64,000 bases of DNA from Liolophura sinensis. Lineage: Eukaryota; Mollusca; Polyplacophora; Chitonida; Chitonidae. The position numbers were made by a program, and so were the translations under genes. Where the stretch lies: assembly GCF_032854445.1 (NCBI RefSeq), contig NC_088297.1, forward strand, positions 26,035,915-26,099,914, read 5' to 3'. The notes under the pieces were generated by a model. It was not told where the DNA came from. It was given only the letters and a program-made list of their open reading frames with translations, and did not search any database. This document shows, in pieces, positions 21,248 to 33,200 of the stretch; position 1 is the first letter of the stretch; each line of letters opens with the position of its first letter.

Positions 21248-24200
21248 CTGTAACATTGACAAAAAAAAAAACGAGAGTTTGGAAATCAACTACACAAATA
21301 CATGCATGTGCAGAAAAAGTCTGCCAAATCACTCATGTGCAACAGGGAATGACAAAACTGAGCGTTTGGAATGACTTGTGATGGGGCTTACCAGCTGTGG
21401 ATTTGAACCAACAATCCCTGAGTTTGACGTTCATGCTTCTAGCACTACACTAAAGGGGAATTCCTTCCAATCCAGAAGTAGATAGCACTTATACACCACC
21501 CTGTTACATTCACCACTGTTTCCCTTGTCATGTTCTCCGGACTACCAAGGAAAAGTGAGTTTACCATATAAAGTCCATCAGTGCATAACGGCCTGCTACA
21601 TAAGCTACTCCAGCAACCATGATTGTAGTGCCAAAACTGACAGGGCTTACCTGCTCAGATTTGAACCAGCGAATTCCCTCCAATTTAGAGGTACATAGTG
21701 CTAAAACACTACTGCTACAGACAGAATCAAGCAAAAAGCTACCCAAAATTTGGAAGTTTCCATAAAGATGACACTAAAAGCAATGTTAAGAACCTCCAGA
21801 TACATTGTAGTGGAAGTGGCTGCGGTTTCTACAAACAGTGACCCTAACAACCCTGTACACTACATATAACATGTGCATGTACAACACTGGGAAGTAGAAT
21901 GCTTTTAATTCTTCTTATCAAACTTTTCTCAACAGAGCAAAGAAAGACCACATCATTGTACCTTTCAGTTTTCTCCTGTATTTACATCATGTCCTAAGCA
22001 AATCTTGGTCAGATAATGATGATTTCCCCTTGTACTAGGCTGGTGTCAATGCTGACACATCAGAAATGGGGACCTCCGTGGCTCAGTTGGTTAGCGCACT
22101 AGCGCTGCATAATGACCCAGAAGCCTCTCACCAATGCGGTCGCTGCGAGTTCAAGTCCAGCTCATGCTGGCTTTCCTCTCTGGTACATGGGAAGGTCTGG
22201 CAGCAACCTGCGGATGGTCGTGGGTTCCCCCGGCCTCTGCCCGGTTTTCACCCACCATACTGCTGGCCGCTGTCATATAAGTGAAATATTCTTGAGTACG
22301 GCGTAAAACACCAATCAAATAAATAAATAAACACAAAATCATCGGAAATGCAGCCTCACTATGTTGTGGACACTGGTTATGAAACTGACACTGAGCTGAC
22401 CAGTGCTTTAGCCTATACCCTTCTGTAGTTAAACAGCCAAGCCAGGAAGTAGAAATGACAGACTTACATTGGCCATGGCACCTGGACCTTCCTGTGTGTA
22501 ACGTTGTTTGATCAACAACCAGACCACAAAGAACAGGCCACACCCAAGGGCATTAAGAGCCGCTGATATGCCTGTCAGAACACAAACAAAAACACATATC
22601 ACAGGATTCACATAAAACATACAACATGCACTTTTCATTTATTGATTGGTGTTTAATGCCTATCTTTCACTTTAATACCTGTATACAAATGTTGTGATTA
22701 TCTGGGATGGAAACTGTAGAAACCCACCCACATTTAGCAAGGAACTGTAGAACTTCTTTCACCACTGACTTACAGGTTTTCACCCATAAATCTAGGTCAA
22801 TGTGTATGGGGTACAACTAATGAAAGTCAAATTCTACTGAAGCAAATTTGATGCTGAGAAAAAATGTGGTAGGCAAATGTGGCCTTGTAGGGCTTTCTTT
22901 ATTCCCATTTCTTCACACCATTTTCATGGTATCTTATTCTTCGTGTATAGGGATTTAAGGCTTTGTCAAGAATGTGTTGACGTGTATGATGAGTCACATC
23001 TATGAGTGGAGAGAAAACAGCACTTCTTGTGATAGCTGATAAGATCACATGATCACACATATAGATGTAATGTACTGTCTACAATTTGGTAAGCTCCTAG
23101 GAGCTATGACAAACCAGATGTCACTTGACTGTCAACTTACCCATATACTGTATTTATACACGTGAAGATGTAATGTACTGTCTACAATTTGGTAAGCTCC
23201 TAGGAGCTATGGCAAACCAGATGTCACTTGACTGTCAGCTTACCCATACACTGTATTTATACACGTGTAGATGTAATGTACTGTCTACAATTTGGTAAGT
23301 TCCTAGGAGCTATGGCAAATCACGTCACTTGACTGTCAACTTACCCATATACTGTGTTTGCACACATGTAGATGTAATGTACTGTGTGCAATTTGGCAGG
23401 AGCTATGGCAAATCAGATGTCACTTGACTGTGAACTTACTCTTATATTTATACATGTGTAGATGTAATGTACTGTCTACAATTTGGTAAGCCCCTAGGAG
23501 CTATGGCAAACCAGATGTCACTTGACTGTCAACTTACCCATATACTGTATTTGCACACATGTAGATGTAATGTACTGTGTGCAATTTGGCAGGAGCTATG
23601 GCAAATCAGATGTCACTTGACTGTGAACTTACTCTTATATTTATACATGTGTAGATGTAATGTACTGTGTGCAATTTGGTAAGCTCCTAGGAGCTATGGC
23701 AAACCAGGTGTCACTTGACTGTCAACTTACTCAGATATTTATACACGTGTAGATGTAATGTACTGTGTGCAATTTGGCAGGAGCTATGGCAAATCAGATG
23801 TCAATTGACTGTCAACTTACCCATATACTGTATTTATACACATGTAGATGTAATGTACTGTGTGCAATTTGGCAGGAGCTATGGCAAAGCAGATGTCACT
23901 TGACTGTCAACTTACCCATATGCTGTATTTATACATGTGTAGATGTAATGTACTGTGTGCAATTTGGTAAGCTCCTAGAAGCTATGGCAAATCAGATGTC
24001 ACTTGACTGTCAACTTACTCAGATATTTATACACGTGTAGATGTCATGTACTGTGTGCAATTTGGCAGGAGCTATGGCAAATCAGATGTCAATTGACTGT
24101 GAACTTACTCACATATTTATACATGTGTAGATGTAATGTACTGTCTACAATTTGGTAAGCTCCTAGGAGCTATGGCAAATCTCGTCACTTGACTGTCAGC

Positions 24201-27200
24201 TTACCCATATACTGTATTTATACACGTGAAGATCTAATGTACTGTCTACAATTTGGTAAGCTCCTAGGAGATATGGCAAATCACATGTCAATTGACTGTC
24301 AACTTACTCACATATTTATACACGTGTAGATGTAATGTACTGTCTACAATTTGGTAAGCTCCTAGGAGCTACGGCAAACCAGATGTCACTTGACTGTCAG
24401 CTTACCCATATACTGTATTTATACACGTGTAGATGTAATGTACTGTCTACAATTTGGTAAGCCCCTAGGAGCTATGGCAAACCAGATGTCACTTGACTGT
24501 CAACTTACCCATATACTGTATTTATACATGTGTAGATGTAATGTACTGTCTACAATTTGGTAAGCTCCTAGGAGCTATGGCAAACCAGATGTCACTTGAC
24601 TGTCAGCTTACCCATATACGGTATTTATACACATGTAGATGTAATGTACTGTGTGCAATTTGGTAAGCTCCTAGGAGCTATGGCAAACCAGATGTCAACT
24701 GACTGTCAACTTACCCATATACGGTATTTATACACATGTAGATGTAATGTACTGTGTGCAATTTGGTAAGCTCCTAGGAGCTATGGCAAACCAGATGTCA
24801 CTTGACTGTCAGCTTACCCAAATACTGTATTTATACACATGTAGATGTAATGTACTGTCTACAATTTGGTAAGCCCCTAGGAGCTATGGCAAACCACGTC
24901 ACTTGACTGTCAGCTTACCCATATACTGTATTTATACATGTGTAGATGTAATATACTGTGTGCAATTTGGTAAGCTCCTAGGAGCCATGGCAAACCAGAT
25001 GTCACTTGACTGTCAGCTTACCCATATACTGTATTTATACACATGTAGATGTAATGTACTGTGTGCAATTTGGCAGAAGTTATGGCAAATCAGATGTCAC
25101 TTGACTGTCAACTTACCCATATACTGTATTTATACATGTGTAGATGTAATGTACTGTGTGCAATTTGGTAAGCTCCTAGGAGCTATGGCAAATCAGATGT
25201 CACTTGACTGTCAGCTTACCCATATACTGTATTTATACACATGTAGATGTAATGTACTGTGTGCAATTTGGCAGAAGCTATGGCAAATCAGATGTCACTT
25301 GACTGTCAACTTACCCATATACTGTATTTATACTTGTGTAGATGTAATGTACTGTGTGCAATTTGGTAAGCTCCTAGGAGCTATGGCAAATCAGATGTCA
25401 CTTGACTGTCAACTTACTCAGATATTTATACACGTGTAGATGTAATGTACTGTGTGCAATTTGGCAGGAGCTATGGCAAATCAGATTTCAATTGACTGTG
25501 AACTTACTCACACATTTGTACATGTGTAGATGTAATGTACTGTCTACAATTTGGTAAGCTCCTAGGAGCTATGGCAAACCAGATGTCACTTGACTGTCAA
25601 CTTACCCATATACTGTATTTATACACATGTAGATGTAATGTAATGTGTGCAATGTGGTAAGCTCCTTGGAGCTATGGCAAACCAGATGTCACTTGACTGT
25701 CAGCTTACCCATATACTGTATTTATACATGTGTAGATGTAATGTACTGTCTACAATCTGGTAAGTTCCTAGGAGCTATGGCAAACCAGATGTCACTTGAC
25801 TGTCAACTTACCCATACACTGTATTTATACACATGTAGATGTAATGTACTGTGTGCAATTTGGTAAGCTCCTAGGAGCTATGGCAAACCAGATGTCACTT
25901 GACTGTCAGCTTACCCATATACTGTATTTATACACGTGTAGATGTAATGTACTGTCTACAATTTGGTAAGCCCCTAGGAGCTATGGCAAACCAGATGTCA
26001 CTTGACTGTCAACTTACCCATATACTGTATTTATACACATGTAGATGTAATGTACTGTCTACAATTTGGTAAGCTCCTAGGAGCTATGGCAAACCAGATG
26101 TCACTTGACTGTCAACTTACCCATATACTGTATTTATACATGTGTAGATGTAATGTACTGTGTGCAATTTGGTAAGCTCCTAGGAGCTATGGGAAACCAG
26201 ATGTCACTTGACTGTCAACTTACCCATATACTGTATTTATACACATGTAGATGTAATGTACTGTCTACAATTTGGTAAGCCCCTAGGAGCTATGGCAAAC
26301 CAGATGTCACTTGACTGTCAACTTACCCATATACTGTATTTATACACATGTAGATGTAATGTACTGTCTACAATTTGGTAAGCCCCTAGGAGCTATGGCA
26401 AACCAGATGTCACTTGACTGTCAACTTACCCATATACTGTATTTATACACGTGTAGATGTAATGTACTGTCTACAATTTGGTAAGCCCCTAGGAGCTATG
26501 GCAAATCACGTCACTTGACTGTCAACTTACCTACATATTTATACCGGAACTGTACAATGTCGTAAAAAAAACAAGCACCAACATTTTCACATTTCTGTTT
26601 CCACAACATACAAGTAGTGTCAATAATGTTGCCAAACATTATTGGGGCTGGAATATTAGCTGGAAAAAGATGAAGTTTAAATGAGAGCAAATACATTCTT
26701 CATTCCAAAACAGAATTGCTCTGATAAAGTCTACATTAACAGAATAGAGGTATTTTATTTAATATTTCATTGTATACATTGCATAAATCCATACATTAAA
26801 CACTTAATACATGATTTAACAAGACCTTTTGCTAAAGAGAATAGCGAATCTCAACCCAAAATATAATATATAAATTTCTTGGCAAATATAGAAACACAGC
26901 ATGGTCACATTCATACTGTTTACATCAAAATATATTTTTTATTTTGTTCAGTTTTCTTGTCAGAAAGGATGTTAATAAATATATGTTAATAAATATAACC
27001 TAAAAAATTACGTCTGTCACTCACCAAATAATCGGAGAATGACAAATTGCATTCCCAATGCAAATGCTCTCTCTTCTTCCGCCACACTTCTGCAACATCA
27101 AAACATTTCTACTCATTTAGTTTCTGGTAATCATACAAGTTGAGTCACTTCTACCCATTTAGTTTCTGGTAATCATACAAATTGAGTTATTTCTACCCAT

Positions 27201-30200
27201 TTAGTTTCTGGCAATCATACAAGTTGAGTCATTTCTACCCATTTAGCTTCTGGCAATCATACAAGTTGAGTCATTTCTACCCATTTAGTTTCTGGCAATC
27301 ATACAAGTTGAGTCATTTCTACCCATTTAGTTTCTGGCAATCATACAAGTTGAGTTATTTCTACCCATTTAGTTTCTGGCAATCATACAAGTTGAGTCAT
27401 TTCTACCCATTTAGTTTCTGGCAATCATACAAGTTGAGTCATTTCTACTCATTTAGTTTATGGCAATCATACAAGTTGAGTTATTTCTACCCATTTAGTT
27501 TCTGGCAATCATACAAGTTGAGTCATTTCTACTCATTTAGTTTATGGTAATCATGTAGGCTTTCACCAAAAATTTCAATCATATTCCATTCATTTCAGTT
27601 ATTATCAATGCTTCATTCGTATTGAGTCATTTCCACTCATTTAGTTTATGGTAAACACTGCAGCGTTTACCAAAGATTCATATGTTCTTTATGATCTTAG
27701 TTTATGGTAGTCATTTGGGGCTTTCATCTAAATTTCACAGACATCAAATCATTTCCACCCATTTAGTTTCTGGTAGCCATTGAGCTTTCCTTGCCTTCCT
27801 TGCCTTAATGATAGCCACTGTCATATAAGTGAAATGTTCTAGAGAACAGTGTAAGCACTAATCAAATAAATGAATAAATCAGAGCTTCTCATACTCAGAC
27901 ATTTCTATGGCTTTAGTTTATGGCAACAGAAGGCATTTACTTACCTAAGAGTGACCATGACAAAAGGCATGTGTGTACCAGAAACACAGAATGTCATGAC
28001 AACCAGCAGGATGAGGAACGACAAAAACTTACCTGAGAGTGACCATGACAAGGGGCATGTGTGTACCAGAAACACAGAATGTCATGACAACCAGCAGGAC
28101 GAGGAAAGACAACACTTACCTGAGAGTGACCATGACAAGGGGCATGTGTGTACCAGAAACACAGAATGTCATGACAACCAGCAGGATGAGGAACGACAAC
28201 ACTTACCTGAGAGTGACCATGACAAGGGGCATACATGTACCAGAAACACAGAATGTCATGACAACCAGCAGGATGAGGAACGACAACACTTACCTGAGAG
28301 TGACCATGACAAGGGGCATGTGTGTACCAGAAACACAGAATGTCATGACAACCAGCAGGATGAGGAATGACAACACTCACCTGAGAGTGACCATGACAAG
28401 GGGCATGTGTGTACCAGAAACACAGAATGTCATGACAACCAGCAGGATGAGGAACGACAACACTTACCTGAGAGTGACCATGACAAGGGGCATGTGTGTA
28501 CCAGAAACACAGAATGTCATGACAACCAGCAGGATGAGGAACGGTAACATGCTATCACAGGTTGTCTTACATGGCCCGTTGGTGGCCAGGGGGGACATGA
28601 TGACCTCTGGGGATACTGGTTCGTCACTGATACAGGAACATCCTGTGTAATTCTACAAAATATATTGTGTAATGCTCTACATACGCCTGGACAGGAACAG
28701 CATGTGACAACAGCTGCAACAGATAGTGCATGTACGGGCATAGGGTCAATGACCTTGAACAAATACGTCAATGCCAAACAACAGGGTTCTAAATAGGTGA
28801 ACATAAGTTGATGAAAATCACTTAAAAATTTCAAGCTATAGCAAGTTTGTATGCCAGTTGAAAAATATATGTTATTATTATATCTACTATATCTTATTAC
28901 ATTTATCTTACGTGTAAGTTGACACAGTTACTAACCAGGAGGCGCTCGTGCTGTACTACGGACTCGTAGTACCTCGTGCAGCCGGCATGACATGGTGAGA
29001 AATATGTGATCCCGTTCACGCCACAGATCAGCTCAAACTCGTTTGATGAACAGTCACAATCCAGGTTACATGAGGATGTAAGATTGGTCTTAGGTAGACT
29101 GTAGACAGACCTGCATAAACCGTCAACATTCTATCAATCAGCCTGATGAACAGTTACAATCCAGGTTACATAAGATGAGATGGGGGTCAGGTAGATTGTA
29201 ACCAGGTGGTTGAACCAATTAGTGAAATAGCATACCCGGCCCTCAAAGTAAATTTCTGACCTTGTACAACAAACTACATGCATAATAAATGAAATCAAAC
29301 ACTTCAACATAAATGTGCACTGACACACCCACTCCAAGGTGACACACCCACTCCAAGGTGACACACCCACTCCAAGGTTACACACCCACTCCAAGGTTAC
29401 ACACGCACTCCAAGGTTACACACCCACTCCGAGGTTACACATGCACTCCAAGGTTAACAAAACCTCTGATTACGAAACTTTCTCCCATCATCACATTGCA
29501 CTGATTTATGAAACTTTCCCCCGTCAACACGCTGCACTGATTTATGAAACTTTCTCCCGTCATCACACTGCATTGATTTATGAAACTTTCTCCCGTCATC
29601 ACACTGCATTGATTACGAAACTTTCTCGCAGCATCACACTGCATTGATTTACGAAACTTTCTCCCGTCATCACACTGCACTGATTACGAAACTTTCTCCC
29701 GTCATCACACTGCACTGATTACGAAACTTTCTCCCGTCATCACACTGCACTGATTTACGAAACTTTCTCCCGTCATCACGCTGCACTGATTAACGAAACT
29801 TTCTCCCGTCATCACACTGCATTGATTTACAAAACTTTCTCCCGTCATCACACTGCATTGATTTACGAAACTTTCTCCCGTCATCACACTGCATTGATTA
29901 CGAAACTTTCTCCCAGCATCACACTGCATTGATTTACGAAAGTTTCTTCCGTCATCACACTGCATTGATTTACGAAACTTTCTCCCGTCATCACACTGCA
30001 TTGATTTACGAAACTTTCTCCCGTCATCACACTGCACTGATTAACGAAACTTTCTCCCATCATCACACTGCACTGATTTACGAAAGTTTCTTCCGTCATC
30101 ACACTGCACTGATTTATGAAACTTTCTCCCGTCATCACACTGCATTGATTTACGAAACTTTCTCCCGTCATCACACTGCACTGATTAACGAAATTTTCTC

Positions 30201-33200
30201 CCATCATCACACTGCACTGATTTACGAAACTTTCTCCCAGCATCACACTGCATTGATTTACGAAACTTTCTCCCGTCATCACACTGCACTGATTAACGAA
30301 ACTTTCTCCCGTCATCACGCTGCACTGATTTACAAAACTTTCTCCCGTCATCACACTGCACTGATTTACGACACTTTCTTCCGTCGTCACACTGCATTGA
30401 TTTACTTATTACCATACCTTCTCAATTATTACAGACACTCAGTGATTGAGACACATTGGAAGAAAGTGGGTAGATCGCAAAAGTCGCCTGCGAAATACTC
30501 ACAGCGGGTGATACTGACATGCCAGCTGCCCAGCTGGAGTATACGCCTATCCTGGCCTATAAAGCCAGGCTTTCCTGACAGCTTGTAGACAGCACATTAC
30601 GATGTCACTTCTCAGTATAAACGCTTGTTTAAAAAGACATAAAAGACAAAAATACTGATACCGGAAAATCAACATAATGAAAATATCTCCCTACCCAAAA
30701 CACTCACCATGCCGTTTTCTCACTTGTGTTTTACAAACTATGCTTTCTTACATTGAAATTTGATGGTTGAATGGCACTATTTACAGGGAAGCATTCAACA
30801 CCCTACCGCACTAGGTACTTTATCTGCAGGATTGTCTTCAATCTACCGATCGCTTGCCTTCCTCCCCACTCATGTATGGGGCCCACATAAGAATGGAACA
30901 TGGATGACTGGCATTTGATCATTGAATTAACAATGCTGCCTTGCAAATGTGGATAAAACACCTGAAGTACATGTGTCTGATGTGTAGGTAGACTTCTCTT
31001 TTACTTCTGATCACTTGTCCACTTTGGCGGGAACACGACATAACTCTGATAGCCGAGTCTCAACGAGGGAAGGGGAGGGGGCTACATCCTTTTTAGATTA
31101 ATTTAAACAAAGATAGTTTGTAACATATTACCACAGGTATTTCAAGAAAAAGTTAGTAGTGCATGTACATTCCTGTATATATGTCATTAAATTAGCTAAA
31201 AAGGGCTTTATACTTTTATTACATACCAGATGACATAGAGAATATTGACTTCTGAATATATACATGTATTGCTCTGAATATATACAGGCATCGCTAATTT
31301 GACAGAAAGTATATAAACAATGTTCACCCGGAGAACAAAGTTCAAGTGGTTAGATCCAACTGAAAAGATGAAAGGCCTGATTTTCCAGTTCCTGGACGAG
31401 AATACAAACCATGTAGATTTCATCTGCTATCTGCAGGTCTGGGACGTGGGAGGCCCTTTAAAGCCGTTTACAGACACAAGATCATACATATATGTTCTGT
31501 GTTCAAATAAATGTCTGAAGTAAAGAGAAGAACTGCCAAATTCCCATGTGTATTAATCTTCCAATCACTCCAAGGGGATGCGGAAAAGTTACGAACGATG
31601 CAGAGTATGGAGCCGTCTCAGTAAATTCACCGCCACCTACCTCAACATCCTTTCCTTGGAAACCTCACTCAGTTTACTTCAACTTCAATTAAACAGAAGT
31701 ATCAGGTAAAATCTTCCATTAAACGTTCGTAAGACAAAATATGCAAAGCGCATACTGATTACAAAAGTCAAGACTGCATGCAGATCAGTGGCTACAGGTA
31801 CTGGCTTTAGAAATTATTACCAGATAATAAACTCCCCACAAAAAGCCGGCTTAATATAGTATGGAAATTCACAGCTTGTATGTATCTCGCTAATAATATA
31901 TTTTTAAGCAGCTTTCTCAAAATATTGGCACGCCTACAGGTACATATATTTGTGAATGAACGATTACCTACTGTGAAAAAACTTTTGAACCAGGTTTTAT
32001 TTTTAATGTTGCAATAAAAGCTTTGAATTCACAGGAAGCAGGGCTTTATCAGCAGGTGTCTCCAACACAAGCACCTGTTTCATCTGGACGGTAAGCTCAA
32101 GTTTCAGCCAGCCTATTAAAAGTATGAGAGGGGTGGCGACGACACAGTGATAGAATCTCAGAGTACTGTTTATCTCACTTGGATTGGTCAATCACCCCTA
32201 CAGCTTCAAGTGCCTGGCTCACAGTACTCCTGCTAGGTGTCCCCATGTATCATCCGTAGTAAATCCTCACAAGCATGAAACTAGTAGTAGCTGGATAAAT
32301 TCAAACTCCAACCGTCATGTTTGATGCAGTCCTCATGGCCCATACAAGGGAGATAACCACTGACACTACTAGCAACTAGCATATTTTGTACATCTTGTTT
32401 AATCTTTACTTAAATTGTTTGAGAAATTTTTTAGTGATCAATGTTGATTAAGGGTTCCCTCTAGGTTATTACTGGTGTGACCGATCCTAAATAATTAGCC
32501 CGTGCATGTCAAAAGGTCAGCCTAGTCTAGTAGCAGTTGTGGCAGTGATTCCACTCACTGTGACGGGTATGCATTCATAGACGGCCGTTGTAGTTCGAAT
32601 TTATGCAGTTTCCACCAGTTTCATGCTTGTCAGGATTTACTAGGGATGACAAACTGGGACATCTATCTGGAGTCGGTAGCTGAGACAACTACGAGTACAG
32701 ACAGAAGCATTATTTGGCAGCCAACAGTAGTGTACTGAAGCTAGTACGGGAAGTGCGGAGGTGTTTGTGGTAAGCTTATGGAACATGACAGGGCTGTGAT
32801 AGTATACATGATCACAGCCCTACAGAGCTAAGATGCAGGGAATGCCCAGCTAACACACACCACATGTTGTTGTGATAGAAATAGCCTTAAACAAGTAAGA
32901 ACTGTAACGGAAAACTTTAAGAAGTGGTTATTCGCTTGCCACTTCAAACACTCATCGAAGAGTCTGAAATTTGATCATATCAAATGCAGGGTCTGCAGGC
33001 CAACGACAATATGGGCCGAAATACAGGCGGAGACAGAATTTCATCTTTCAAAGTACAATTAATCGAACTGTTTGCTGGGACAGTACCGGTAATTACAAGT
33101 GTGCTTAGTCCATCTACACGGACTCGGCATTTCTTTCTTTCACATCTTGACATTCATCACAACACTGTGTCCATCCCTGCCTCTTACCACTGTTCAATGG

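Noticed and set aside
22066-22306. Possible tRNA gene or short protein at the GTGGCTCAGTTGG head
   Set aside because: The A and B boxes belong to a SINE with the shared tail. No complete cloverleaf with a paired acceptor stem was found.
23467-25866. Plus-strand frames with CIYTCVDVMYCVQFG
   Set aside because: They are antisense translations of the array of about 104 bp in intron 9.
27182-27550. 122-codon plus-strand frame with the motif SHFYPFSFWQSYKL
   Set aside because: It is antisense translation of the 42-bp intron array.
29435-30588. Long frames on both strands (NQCSVMTGESFV and ALIYETFSRHHT)
   Set aside because: They come from a 36-bp period without stops. They lie in intron 5 of the transporter gene and fit no splice phase.
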